DNA of 64,000 nucleotides from Nocardioides rotundus (GTDB lineage: Bacteria > Actinomycetota > Actinomycetes > Propionibacteriales > Nocardioidaceae), in assembly GCF_019931675.1 (NCBI RefSeq), contig NZ_CP082922.1, forward strand, positions 1,689,001 to 1,753,000. The letters run 5' to 3'. Within the stretch, counting starts at the first letter, position 1. Each line of letters opens with the position of its first letter. The notes under the pieces are model-generated. The model was not told the DNA's origin. It worked only from the letters and a program-made list of their open reading frames with translations, and did not search any database. This document shows positions 8,049 through 18,210 of the stretch, piece after piece. The translations under genes were made by a program, and so were the position numbers.

Positions 8049-8110
8049 TCGTCGGCGCCGACGAGGTCGGGGCAGACGCGGGTCCTGCGCGGCGGCGGGT
8101 CCGTATCTGC

Positions 8111-8365
8111 TCAGGCGGGCAGTCCGTGGTCGTCGTACCCGAGAACCTCGTCGGCGAGACGATCGTCCAGCGTCGAACGGGAACGGCCCCGTCGCACGAT
8201 CGCGTCCAACTCGGCCGTCTGGCCGGCGGCGCTGCGGCGGGCCCGCACTCGGGCCAGGCGCTAGGCGATGGCCACCCTCGCCGCCACGGTGATCGACTCC
8301 CCCGTCGCCTGGGCCAGCTCGCGCGCCAGACGGTCGGTCTCGGGGTCGTCGATGTTGAGCGGCAC
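8111..8365 (-). pseudogene. vapB antitoxin gene with in-frame stop codon
   Basis: From a GTG at 8365 the frame reads PLNIDDPETDRLARELAQAT then GESITVAARVAIA, a TAG, and continues RLARVRARRSAAG, TAELDAIVRR and finally DRLADEVLGYDDHGLPA before TGA. This is the Rv0623-type VapB/PSK antitoxin pattern (LNIKDPE... DEILGYDEHGLP) from end to end, so the gene is full length apart from one TAG at codon 35. It is therefore inactivated unless the stop is read through. Because the stop breaks it, the frame does not appear as a continuous ORF. Confidence 0.75.
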
Positions 8366-8412
8366 GAATCCACCATTCGAGGCAGAATGGGAGAGCGGCA
8401 GGAAGATCAGGG

Positions 8413-8838
8413 TTACCAGCCCGAGCCGCTGATCCCGGTCGGCCGCAGGCGCAGCAGGAGCCGGCGCTCGGCCACCATCGCGGCGTAGAACTCATCGGGG
8501 TCCGGGTGCGGCTGCTCGCTCAGCGCGTCGTGCAGGGCCAGCAGCTCGCGGCCCGCCTCGTCCCCGGGCTGCTCGGTGACGGGCCCGAGCTCCGCCGTAC
8601 AGCTCACCGAGGCGTAGCTCCAGAAGTTCGGCCCCAGGACGTGGACGACGGCGCGCGGGTCGCGGGCCAGGTTGCGGGTCTTGGCGCGGTCGGCGGTGAC
8701 GGAGACGGCGAAGGACTCCCCGTCGAAGTGCGCGAGCACGTTGGACGTCTGCGGGGAGCCGTCACGGCGCAGCGTGACCAGCACGACCTCGTTCCGCCCG
8801 CGCAGCCAGTCCCGTGCGGTCTCGGTGATCTCGGCCAT
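8413..8838 (-). CDS. PPOX-class (probably F420-dependent) enzyme
   Basis: A 141-residue split-barrel flavin-fold protein. The stretch NEVVLVTLRRDGSPQTSNV followed by DRAKTRNLARDPRAVVHV is characteristic of the pyridoxamine 5'-phosphate oxidase-like F420-dependent subfamily of actinobacteria. Such proteins reduce or oxidise small substrates using F420 or FMN; biliverdin-reductase-like and unknown activities are both known in the family. The start is the ATG at 8838; a frame extension to 8952 runs antisense over the divergent DUF488 gene's 5' region and is not supported. No catalytic assignment is possible from sequence alone. Confidence 0.82.
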   Translation of the reverse strand: MAEITETARDWLRGRNEVVLVTLRRDGSPQTSNVLAHFDGESFAVSVTADRAKTRNLARDPRAVVHVLGPNFWSYASVSCTAELGPVTEQPGDEAGRELLALHDALSEQPHPDPDEFYAAMVAERRLLLRLRPTGISGSGW

Positions 8839-8926
8839 CCTGGTCCGCCTTCCGTGTCGTCGGTCGCTCTCCCGGGCAGCGTAGACGCCGTCGACGGTAC
8901 GGCGCGGCCGTGGCAGTCTCAGGGAG

Positions 8927-9292
8927 ATGACGACCTTCATCACCAAGCGCATCTATGAGGACGCTTCCCCCGACGACGGGTGGCGGGTGCTGGTCGACCG
9001 GCTGTGGCCGCGCGGGGTGAGCAAGGAGAAGGCTGACCTGGACGAGTGGGCCAAGGACCTCGCGCCGAGCACCGACCTGCGCAAGTGGTTCGGCCACAAG
9101 CCCGAGCGGTTCGAGGAGTTCGCCCAGCGGTACGTCGCCGAGTTGGAGGCGAACCCCGACGCACCCGACACGATCGCCGGGTGGCGCGAGCACGACAGGG
9201 TGACGCTGCTCTACGGCGCTCGCGACGAGACCCACAACGAGGCCGTCGTGCTCAAGGACTACCTCGAGTCCCGCCGAGTCGGCGCCAGTTGA
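8927..9292 (+). CDS. DUF488 family protein
   Basis: A 121-residue DUF488 protein. The hallmarks ITKRIYEDASPDDGWRVLVD, RLWPRGVSKEKADLDEW and APSTDLRKWFGH, then TLLYGARDETHNEA near the end, match the single-domain family found across bacteria. Function is not established; the fold has been linked to SAM or nucleotide binding. The start is ATG at 8927, divergent from the PPOX gene with an 88-bp gap. A strong hairpin follows directly after the stop and is listed as its terminator. Confidence 0.88.
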   Translation: MTTFITKRIYEDASPDDGWRVLVDRLWPRGVSKEKADLDEWAKDLAPSTDLRKWFGHKPERFEEFAQRYVAELEANPDAPDTIAGWREHDRVTLLYGARDETHNEAVVLKDYLESRRVGAS

Positions 9293-9296
9293 CGGT

Positions 9297-9322
9297 GAGT
9301 CGGCGTCAATCAACGCCGACTC
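9297..9322 (+). terminator. Perfect 10-bp hairpin after DUF488 gene
   Basis: The arms GAGTCGGCGT (9297-9306) and ACGCCGACTC (9313-9322) are perfectly complementary with a 6-nt loop, starting 5 bp after the DUF488 stop. No U tract follows, which is common for high-GC actinobacterial terminators. The right arm is also the first part of the 21-bp tandem repeat array. Confidence 0.6.
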
Positions 9323-9397
9323 GGGGTGAAGAAGCGCCGACTGGGGGTGAAGTAGCGCCGACTGGGGGTGAAGTAGCGCCGACTCGGCGGGAGATCA
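9314..9397. repeat. 21-bp tandem repeat array (4 units)
   Basis: Four consecutive 21-bp units start at 9314, 9335, 9356 and 9377. The two middle units are identical (CGCCGACTGGGGGTGAAGTA plus G); the outer ones diverge slightly. The array lies in the convergent gap between the DUF488 gene and the aldehyde dehydrogenase, and its last unit runs 3 bp into the dehydrogenase stop. Its core CGCCGACT is the same word as the hairpin arm beside it, suggesting the array grew from that hairpin. Confidence 0.8.
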
Positions 9398-10741
9398 GCG
9401 CACGGTGCGGATCAGCTTCTTGTTGACGAACTCGTCCATGCCGTAGCGGCCGAGCTCGCGGCCGAAGCCGGAGCGCTTCACTCCGCCGAAGGGCAGCTCC
9501 GCGCCCTCGGCGCCGACGCCGTTGACGAACACCATGCCGGTCTCCAAGCCGTCGGCCACGCGGGCGGCCTGGTCGGCGTCGGTGGTGAAGACGTAGGAGC
9601 CGAGGCCGAACGGGGTGTCGTTGGCGACCTCGACGGCCTCCTGCTCCGAGCCGACCCGGAAGACCATCGCGACCGGGCCGAACAGCTCCTGGTGGAACGT
9701 GTCGCTGTCCCGGTCGATGTCGGTGAGCACGCCGGGCGGGAAGTAGGCGCCGCGCCGCTCGCCGGCGGAGGACAGTGTCGCTCCCCCGGCCACGGCCTCG
9801 TCCACCTGGGCCTGCAGCGTCTCGGCAGCGCGCTCGGAGGACAGCGGGGCGATCCCGTCGGCGTTCGCGAGCAGCCGGTCGGTGAACCTGCCGACGAAGT
9901 CGTCGTAGAGCTCGTCGGCCACCACGAACCGCTTCGCCGCGTTGCATGCCTGGCCGGTGTTGTCCATCCGGGCCGCGACCGCCGCCTCCACCGTCGCGTC
10001 CAGGTCGTCGGTCGAGAGCAGGATGAACGGGTCCGAGCCGCCCAGCTCCAGGACGATCTTCTTCAGGTTGCGTCCCGCCACCTCCGCGACCGCGGCGCCG
10101 GCCCGCTCCGACCCGGTCAGCGAGACGCCCGCGACCCGCGGGTCGGCGATCATCTCCGCGATCTGGTTCTCGGTCGCGAAGATGTTGACGTAGGCGCCCT
10201 CCGGGAAGCCGGCGTCGAGGAAGATCTGCTGCAGCTCCGTGGCCGACATCGGGCACTGCGGCGCGTGCTTGAGCACGATGGTGTTGCCGATCGCCAGGTT
10301 CGGGCCGGCGAACCGCGCCACCTGGTAGTAGGGGAAGTTCCACGGCATGATCCCGAGGAGTACGCCGAACGGCGAGCGCCGCACGAGCGCCGTACCCTCT
10401 CCCCCGTCGACCGTCACCGGCTCGTCGGCCAGCAGCGACTCGGCGTTGTCGGCGTAGAAGCGGTAGATCTCGACACAGAAGTCGACCTCGCCGAGCGCCT
10501 CCTCCATCGGCTTGCCCATCTCCTCCACGATCACCTCGGCCAGGTGGTCGCGCCGCTCGTCGTGCAACTCGGCCACCCGTCGCAGCAGCGCGACCCGGTC
10601 GGCCACCTCCGTCGTGCGACCCCAGTCGCGGGCCGCCGCCGACGCGCGCGCCAGCGCGTTCTCCACGTCGGCCTCGGTGGCGGTGGGGTACTCGCGGACG
10701 ACCTCGCCGGTCGCCGGGTTGGTCACTGCGTAGATCGACAT
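9395..10741 (-). CDS. NAD(P)-dependent succinate-semialdehyde dehydrogenase-like ALDH
   Basis: A 448-residue aldehyde dehydrogenase of the short GabD1-like group: N-terminus MSIYAVTNPATGEVVREYP, MPWNFPYYQVARF, the base Glu in LELGGSDPF and the nucleophile Cys266 in NTGQACNAAKRF, ending PFGGVKRSGFGRELGRYG. This group oxidises succinate semialdehyde or related short-chain semialdehydes with NAD(P). The start is the ATG at 10741. It is convergent with the DUF488 gene and divergent from aspS, with no aminotransferase partner beside it, so a GABA-shunt role is inferred only from family. Confidence 0.9.
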   Translation of the reverse strand: MSIYAVTNPATGEVVREYPTATEADVENALARASAAARDWGRTTEVADRVALLRRVAELHDERRDHLAEVIVEEMGKPMEEALGEVDFCVEIYRFYADNAESLLADEPVTVDGGEGTALVRRSPFGVLLGIMPWNFPYYQVARFAGPNLAIGNTIVLKHAPQCPMSATELQQIFLDAGFPEGAYVNIFATENQIAEMIADPRVAGVSLTGSERAGAAVAEVAGRNLKKIVLELGGSDPFILLSTDDLDATVEAAVAARMDNTGQACNAAKRFVVADELYDDFVGRFTDRLLANADGIAPLSSERAAETLQAQVDEAVAGGATLSSAGERRGAYFPPGVLTDIDRDSDTFHQELFGPVAMVFRVGSEQEAVEVANDTPFGLGSYVFTTDADQAARVADGLETGMVFVNGVGAEGAELPFGGVKRSGFGRELGRYGMDEFVNKKLIRTVR

Positions 10742-10825
10742 CGGGCGCTCCCAGGTCTCGGTGGTCGACCGCCGCGCGGGGTGGTGGAAAAGCGGTCGGC
10801 AGGAAGCCTAGCGACCCTCTAGCCT

Positions 10826-10996
10826 GTACGGCGGAGCCGTGAGGACTGACGACCCTCGGCCGCCCAAGGCGGCAGGCGGCGCCCGCGCGTGACGGCGTAC
10901 CGACGAGAGGCCGGCAGCATCGCCGGCGAAGGTGTGGTGGCACCGCGATCTGGCCCCCGCCCACACCTCCAGGGCTTCCCTGACCTGGAGGATGAG
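10826..10996 (+). promoter_or_regulatory. Probable translational T-box leader of the aspartyl-tRNA synthetase gene
   Basis: The leader contains GGTGGCACCGCG at 10936-10947, an exact match to the T-box core GGTGGNACCGCG. It sits inside a helix formed by AGGTGTGG (10930-10937) and CCACACCT (10961-10968). A mutually exclusive hairpin pairs CCTCCAGG (10966-10973) with CCTGGAGG (10984-10991); the second arm contains the GGAGG ribosome-binding site 5 nt before the ATG at 10997. That is an antisequestrator/sequestrator switch, as in translational T-boxes. A short basal helix GTACG (10826-10830) / CGTAC (10896-10900) would place a GAC triplet (10891-10893, Asp codon) where a specifier codon is expected; this last point is tentative. 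Confidence 0.72.
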
Positions 10997-12301
10997 ATGA
11001 GACCACCGCAAGCACCCGCCCGCACCCTGGCCGCCGAGCTCTCCGAGGCGGCGCCGGGCACCCCGGTCCGGCTGGAGGGACACGTCCACCGGCGCCGCGA
11101 GCTGGCTGCCCTGACCTTCCTGGTCGTGCGCGACCGCAGCGGCCTCGCCCAGGTCGTCGTGCGCACCGAGGAGCTCCCCGCCGGCGGGCTGCCGCCCGAG
11201 GAGACGCCCGTCCAGGTCCTCGGTACGGCGACCGCGAGCCCGCAGGCACCCGGCGGCGTCGAGGTGACGGCCCCGAGCATCACCGCGCTCTCGGAGCCCG
11301 CCCGGACCCCACCCGCCGAGCTGTGGCGCCCCACGCTCAACGCCGGGCTCCCGACGCTGCTCGACCATGCGCCGGTGCTGTGGCGCCACCCCCGCCAGCG
11401 GGCGGTGTGGGAGCTGGCCGCGGCCAGCCTGCAGGGCTTCCGCGGCACGCTCGACGCGGCCGGCTTCACCGAGGTGCACTCCCCCAAGTTGGTCGCCTCG
11501 GCCACCGAGTCCGGCGCGAACGTCTTCGAGGTCGACTACTTCGGGTCGCCGGCCTTCCTCGCGCAGAGCCCGCAGTTCTACAAGCAGCAGCTGGTCGGGG
11601 TCTTCGAGCGGGTCTACGAGGTCGGCCCGGTCTTCCGTGCCGAGCCGCACGACACGGTGCGGCATCTCGCGGAGTACGTCTCCCTCGACGTCGAGCTCGG
11701 CTTCGTCCGCGACCACCGCGACGTGCTGACCGTCCTGCGCGATGTGCTCGCGGGCATGGTCACCGCGGTCACGACGCATGCCGGCCCCGCCGTGGAGCGG
11801 CTGGGCATCCAGCTGCCCGTGATCCCCGACGAGGTGCCGGTGATCCACTTCGCCGACGCGCTCGCCCGCGTGGGGGCGCCCGCCGACGAGCCGGACCTCG
11901 CGCCCGAGCACGAGCGGGCGCTGGGCGCGTGGGCGAGGGAGGAGCTCGGCAGCGACGTACTGGCGGTCGAGGGCTACCCGATGCGGAAGCGCCCGTTCTA
12001 CACCCACCCCCAGCCCGACGACCCGCGGTGGAGCAACAGCCTCGACCTGCTCTTCCGCGGGCTCGAGCTGGTGACGGGCGGCCAGCGGCTGCACCGCCAC
12101 GCCGACTACGTCGCCGCGATCGAGACTCGGGGCGGGTCGCCGGAGGACTATGCGGGCTACCTGCAGGCGTTCGCGCACGGGATGCCCCCGCACGGGGGCT
12201 TCGCCATCGGGTTGGAGCGCTGGGTGGCGCAGTTGGTCGGTGCCGCCAACATCCGCGAGGTGACGCTGTTCCCCCGGGACCTGCACCGGCTCGCGCCGTA
12301 G
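10997..12301 (+). CDS. aspS: Aspartate--tRNA ligase, archaeal-type (probably non-discriminating)
   Basis: A 434-residue class II synthetase. An N-terminal OB-fold (VRLEGHVHRRRELAALTFLV) precedes the catalytic core with motif 2 EVGPVFRAEPHDT and motif 3 GGFAIGLERWVAQL. The length and the SPQFYKQQLV segment fit the archaeal/eukaryotic-type AspRS without the bacterial GAD insertion, roughly 430 residues. These enzymes often charge both tRNA-Asp and tRNA-Asn, the latter then amidated by GatCAB. I start it at the ATG at 10997, which has GGAGG 5 nt upstream, rather than the GTG at 10889, which would place coding sequence across the T-box leader. Regulation by the leader is proposed above. Confidence 0.88.
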   Translation: MRPPQAPARTLAAELSEAAPGTPVRLEGHVHRRRELAALTFLVVRDRSGLAQVVVRTEELPAGGLPPEETPVQVLGTATASPQAPGGVEVTAPSITALSEPARTPPAELWRPTLNAGLPTLLDHAPVLWRHPRQRAVWELAAASLQGFRGTLDAAGFTEVHSPKLVASATESGANVFEVDYFGSPAFLAQSPQFYKQQLVGVFERVYEVGPVFRAEPHDTVRHLAEYVSLDVELGFVRDHRDVLTVLRDVLAGMVTAVTTHAGPAVERLGIQLPVIPDEVPVIHFADALARVGAPADEPDLAPEHERALGAWAREELGSDVLAVEGYPMRKRPFYTHPQPDDPRWSNSLDLLFRGLELVTGGQRLHRHADYVAAIETRGGSPEDYAGYLQAFAHGMPPHGGFAIGLERWVAQLVGAANIREVTLFPRDLHRLAP

Positions 12302-12310
12302 GGGGGCGGC

Positions 12311-12925
12311 TCAGACGCCCGGGAGCTCCTCGCGCAGCCGAGGCTCGACCCGGTTCTCGGGTCGGAAGCCCGCCTTGTCGGCGTAGAACGCCCGGATCCG
12401 GTCCATGTCGGCGGGGAGGTCGCCGGTCAGGTCGATGGTCGGGCCCAGGCCGGTGGTCATCGTCGTGCGGTCCACGAAGCCGAGCGTCACCGGCAGGCCG
12501 GTCTCCCGGGCGATCCGGTAGAACCCGGACTTCCAGTGGGTGTGACCGCTGCGGGTGCCGTCGGGGGTGACGACGAGACCGAACACCTCACCGGAGCGGA
12601 CCCGGCCGACGACCTCGTCGACGATCCCGGCCGGGTTCGCCCGGTCCACGGGGATGCCGCCGAGCGCGCGCATCACCGGCCCGCGCCAGCCGGTGAACAG
12701 GCTGTGCTTGCCGAGCCAGCGGATGTCCAGCCCGAGCCGCCAGGCGATCCCGAGCATCAAGATGAAGTCCCAGTTGGAGGTGTGCGGCGCCCCGATGAGC
12801 ACGGTCGGCCGCTGCGGCGCGGGCTCGGTGGTCACCAGCCTCCACCGGGAGAGCGACCAGAAGATGCGGGAGACCAGGGCGCGCAGCACGGGCCCACGGT
12901 AGGCGGCCCGGGACGGTGCACCCAC
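12311..12925 (-). CDS. PlsC-like 1-acylglycerol-3-phosphate acyltransferase family protein
   Basis: A 204-residue acyltransferase. The catalytic HX4D box is HTSNWD in IGAPHTSNWDFIL, followed by GGIPVDRANPAG (the glycerol-phosphate-binding block) and VTPDGTRSGHTHWKSGF, corresponding to the EGTR/PEGTRS motif but with Asp-Gly-Thr-Arg. The family transfers acyl groups to lysophospholipids or similar acceptors at the inner membrane. The start is GTG at 12925. It converges on aspS with a 9-bp gap. The acceptor is unknown, and the substituted motif suggests a substrate other than plain lysophosphatidate. Confidence 0.82.
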   Translation of the reverse strand: MGAPSRAAYRGPVLRALVSRIFWSLSRWRLVTTEPAPQRPTVLIGAPHTSNWDFILMLGIAWRLGLDIRWLGKHSLFTGWRGPVMRALGGIPVDRANPAGIVDEVVGRVRSGEVFGLVVTPDGTRSGHTHWKSGFYRIARETGLPVTLGFVDRTTMTTGLGPTIDLTGDLPADMDRIRAFYADKAGFRPENRVEPRLREELPGV

Positions 12926-12969
12926 AATCGGGTCGCGGCGGGTCGCGCGCGTGCACGAGGCTGGCAGCC

Positions 12970-13722
12970 ATGACGAGCAGCGACTACTGGGACGCCGAGG
13001 CGGCCGAGAGGTACGACGAGAGCTCCTCCTTCATGTTCGAGCCCGACGTGCTGGACCCCGCGGTGGACCGCCTGGCGGCGCTGGCCGGGGACGGTGCGGC
13101 GCTGGAGCTCGCGATCGGCACCGGGCGGGTCGCGATCCCGCTGTCGGAGCGCGGAGTGCCGGTCGCGGGGATCGAGCTGTCGCAGCCGATGGTCGACGTA
13201 CTCCACGCGAAGCGTCCGGACCTGCCCGTCACCGTCGGCGACATGGCCGGCGCCACGGCCCCCGACGACGGACCGGCGCGGCCCGGGGAGTATTCGCTGG
13301 TCCTCCTCGTCTGGAACAGCATCGCCAACCTGCGCACCCAGGACGAGCAGGTCGAGTGCTTCCGCAACGCCGCCCGGCACCTCGCCCCCGGCGGCAGGTT
13401 CGTCATCGAGCTGTGGATCCCCGGCATCCGCCGCTTCCCGCCCGGGCAGAGCGCGGTGCCGTTCCACGTCGGGCGTCGGCACACCGGTTTCGACACCTAC
13501 GACCTCACCACTCAGCAGGGCACGTCGCACCACTACCGGCGGCTGGAGGACGGGACGGTGCGGTACGGCGCCAGCAACTTCCGCTACATCTGGCCAGCCG
13601 AGTGCGACCTGATGGCCCGGCTGGCCGGGCTGGAGCTGGAGGAGCGGTCCGCCGACTGGAGCGGCGCGGAGTTCACCGGGGACAGCGAGAGCCACGTCTC
13701 GGTGTGGCGCAAGCCCGCGTGA
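12970..13722 (+). CDS. Class I SAM-dependent methyltransferase
   Basis: A 250-residue methyltransferase. Motif I is ALELAIGTGRVAIPLSERG, a variant of the E/DxGxGxG glycine loop (ELAIGTGR); the adenosine-binding acid is in VAGIELSQPMVDVL. The post-I motifs VTVGDMAG and YSLVLLVWNSIANL are clear. It resembles the small-molecule methyltransferases of the UbiE/YcgJ type common in actinobacteria. The ATG at 12970 (MTSSDYWDAEAAERYDES) is the family-like start. The acceptor is unknown. It is divergent from the acyltransferase, 44 bp apart. Confidence 0.85.
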   Translation: MTSSDYWDAEAAERYDESSSFMFEPDVLDPAVDRLAALAGDGAALELAIGTGRVAIPLSERGVPVAGIELSQPMVDVLHAKRPDLPVTVGDMAGATAPDDGPARPGEYSLVLLVWNSIANLRTQDEQVECFRNAARHLAPGGRFVIELWIPGIRRFPPGQSAVPFHVGRRHTGFDTYDLTTQQGTSHHYRRLEDGTVRYGASNFRYIWPAECDLMARLAGLELEERSADWSGAEFTGDSESHVSVWRKPA

Positions 13723-13732
13723 GGCGACCGGC

Positions 13733-14680
13733 TCAGGCGGTGTTGAACTGCCGGCGGTAGGCCTGCGGGCTGATCCCGCGAACCTTGACGAACTGCTGGC
13801 GGAAGGTCGTGGGCGAGCCGAAGCCGACCCGGTCGGCGACCCGCTCCACGGGCAGGTCGCTGCGCTCGAGCAGCTCCTCGGCCAGCCGCACACGCTGGTG
13901 GGTGATCCACTGGTGCGGCGTCGTGCCGGTCTCCTCGCCGAAGCGGCGGGCGAAGGTGCGCTCGGACATCGAGACCTGCCGGGCCAGGGTCGCCACGGAG
14001 AGGTCGGCGTCGAGGTTCCCGGTGATCCACGTGAGCAGCGGGCCGAGCGTCTCCGCGGTGCACTCCGGCACGGGCTGGCGCACGAACTGCGCCTGACCGC
14101 CGTCGCGGTGCGGCGGCAGGACGATCCGGCGCGCCGCGTCGTTGGCGGCCTTCGCCCCGTGGGTCTGGCGCAGCAGGTAGAGCGCGGCGTCCAGGCCCGC
14201 GGCCGACCCGGCACCGGTCAGCACCGGCCCGTCGTGGACGTAGAGGCGGTCCGCCTCCACCGTGATCCGCGGGTAGTGCGCGGCCATCCGCTCGGCGTAG
14301 CGCCAATGCGTGGTCGCCCGGCGGCCGTCGAGCACCCCGGCCTGGGCGAGCGCGAAGGCGCCGGTGCAGTGCGCCATCACCATCCGGTCGTCCGCGACCG
14401 CCTCGCGGGCGAGCTCGAGCACCTCGGGGTCGTGCTGCTCGAAGTCCCGCTTGGGCGCGAGCAGCAGCAGGTCGACGTCGGCGGCCGCGTCCAGCCCGTG
14501 CTCGACCTGGATGCCGATGCCCTTCTCGGTCGGGACCAGCCCCGGGGACGGCGTACAGATCCGGAAGTCGAAGACCGGGTTGTCGTCCTCGGGGTGGTAG
14601 CGCTCGCCGAAGACCTCGACCATCGAGCCCATCCCGAAGAGCTCGACGCCCTCCTGGACCACCAGCGCCACCGACCTCAT
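13733..14680 (-). CDS. GlxA-type AraC-family transcriptional regulator
   Basis: A 315-residue regulator. The N-terminal half (about residues 1-190) is a DJ-1/PfpI-like domain (VALVVQEGVELFGMGSMVE, VMAHCTGAFALAQAGVLDG). The C-terminal 100 residues are a double helix-turn-helix AraC domain (LSVATLARQVSMSERTFARR, then VERVADRVGFGSPTTFRQQF). GlxA-type regulators sense unknown ligands through the DJ-1-like domain, whose nucleophile-elbow Cys is seen here in HCTGAF. The ATG start is at 14680. The gene just downstream on its other side is an adjacent methyltransferase, convergent; no target is evident. Confidence 0.9.
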   Translation of the reverse strand: MRSVALVVQEGVELFGMGSMVEVFGERYHPEDDNPVFDFRICTPSPGLVPTEKGIGIQVEHGLDAAADVDLLLLAPKRDFEQHDPEVLELAREAVADDRMVMAHCTGAFALAQAGVLDGRRATTHWRYAERMAAHYPRITVEADRLYVHDGPVLTGAGSAAGLDAALYLLRQTHGAKAANDAARRIVLPPHRDGGQAQFVRQPVPECTAETLGPLLTWITGNLDADLSVATLARQVSMSERTFARRFGEETGTTPHQWITHQRVRLAEELLERSDLPVERVADRVGFGSPTTFRQQFVKVRGISPQAYRRQFNTA

Positions 14681-14737
14681 CCGGTCAGCGTGTCACCGCG
14701 ATGGCAGATTCTCAAGGGTCCGCCGGGATCGTGCCAC

Positions 14738-15103
14738 TCAGGGTGCGGGAACCTGCTCCGGGGTCTCATAGCGGCGTACGGCGGAGAGCAGGCCCTCGGC
14801 CGTCTCGAAGACCACCCACGTCTCCGCCGGCTCCTGGCTGGGCACCTCGGCCGGCGCGTTCGCGGTGCGCCAGCGGGCGAGCTCGTGCACGACCACCCGG
14901 CCGTCCCGCTCCTCCAGCGGCTCCTGCGGCTCCAGCTCGATGCCGGAGCGCTGCAGCCAGGCGCGCATCAGGTCGTGTCCCTCCCCGTCCCCGCGGGGGC
15001 CGCCGACCACCACGTCGGGCCGGCAACATGCCAGGGCCGCGTCGATGTCGCGTGCGTTCACCGCGTCGTGCCAGGCCTGGACCGTCTCCACTGCTGAGGG
15101 CAT
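14738..15103 (-). CDS. SnoaL/NTF2-like family protein
   Basis: A 121-residue NTF2-fold protein. The start MPSAVETVQAWHDAVNARDI with ALACCRPDVVVGGP is the classic SnoaL-like opening, and VVHELARWRTAN / ETWVVFETAEGLLSAVRRY complete the alpha+beta cone fold. Such proteins range from polyketide cyclases to uncharacterised ligand-binding proteins; no catalytic residue can be singled out here. The start is the ATG at 15103. It stands alone between the GlxA regulator and the HdeD-like gene. Confidence 0.8.
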   Translation of the reverse strand: MPSAVETVQAWHDAVNARDIDAALACCRPDVVVGGPRGDGEGHDLMRAWLQRSGIELEPQEPLEERDGRVVVHELARWRTANAPAEVPSQEPAETWVVFETAEGLLSAVRRYETPEQVPAP

Positions 15104-15200
15104 GCGACGAGGCTATCCGCGAGCCGGCATCTCCACTACGGTGGGTAGTAAGTCAGCGGCTGTCCGGGCACAGCGCGGCGGCCGCGAGGGAGGGGGAGAT

Positions 15201-15767
15201 ATGAACGACACGTGGCTCAAGGGAGCATGGACCGCGTTGGTGGTCCGCGGCGGGATCGCGGTGATCTTCGGCGTGATCGCGATCTTCTGGCCGATCGCGA
15301 CGGCAGTGGCGCTGGCTCTGCTGTGGGGCGTCTGGGCGCTCGTCGACGGGGTGATGTCGCTGATGCACGCGTTCGGTCGCGGCGCCTCGATGGGCGATCG
15401 GGTGCTGTGGGTGGTCCTGGGTGCGATCAGCCTGGTCGCCGCGTTCGTGGCGATCGTCAGCCCGGGCGTGACCGCCGTGGTGCTCACCTGGATCCTGGGG
15501 CTCTGGCTGATCGCCCGCGGTGTCGTGGAGCTGATCGCCGCGTTCGGGCGCAGTCCGGGAGCGCCGCGCTGGCTCCTGGTGCTCGCGGCGCTGCTCGACG
15601 GCCTCCTGGGCGTGCTCTTCGTCGCCAACCCCGGCGCCGGCGTCCTCGGCGTCGCGACCTTCCTGGGCGTGGTGGCGATCGCCTGGGGCGTCGTACTCAT
15701 CGCCGTGGCGTTCTCGATGCGCAGCGCCGGCAAGCGCGTGGCCGCCCAGGAGCCGCGGGTCGCCTGA
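15201..15767 (+). CDS. HdeD-family (DUF308) membrane protein
   Basis: A 188-residue integral membrane protein with six hydrophobic segments in three pairs (for example VVRGGIAVIFGVIAIFWPI, VLWVVLGAISLVAAFVAIV, VVLTWILGLWLIARGV, VLAALLDGLLGVLFV, FLGVVAIAWGVVLIAVAF). This is the repeated DUF308 pattern of HdeD-like proteins, linked in enterobacteria to acid resistance. The ATG at 15201 follows a strong AGGGAGGGGGAG ribosome-binding site. It is convergent with the UvrA-like gene, and a shared hairpin overlaps both stop codons. Confidence 0.87.
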   Translation: MNDTWLKGAWTALVVRGGIAVIFGVIAIFWPIATAVALALLWGVWALVDGVMSLMHAFGRGASMGDRVLWVVLGAISLVAAFVAIVSPGVTAVVLTWILGLWLIARGVVELIAAFGRSPGAPRWLLVLAALLDGLLGVLFVANPGAGVLGVATFLGVVAIAWGVVLIAVAFSMRSAGKRVAAQEPRVA

Positions 15768-15781
15768 CGCCGCGGGCGGCG

Positions 15782-15783
<2 letters not shown>
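15766..15783. terminator. Bidirectional hairpin between hdeD-like and uvrA-like genes
   Basis: GACGCCGC (15766-15773) and GCGGCGTC (15776-15783) form a perfect 8-bp stem around 2 nt. The hairpin covers the stop codons of both convergent genes and probably ends transcription from both sides. Confidence 0.55.
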
Positions 15784-18154
<2,371 letters not shown>

Positions 18155-18210
18155 CTTCTGGGTGCTCCCCTCGCTCGGCTGCGGGCCAAGTCAAGCACCC
18201 GGCTGTCGAT

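Noticed and set aside
9306-11249. Minus-strand frame of 647 codons
   Set aside because: Out-of-frame shadow of the aldehyde dehydrogenase with Arg/Ala/Gly-rich composition, also crossing the T-box leader.
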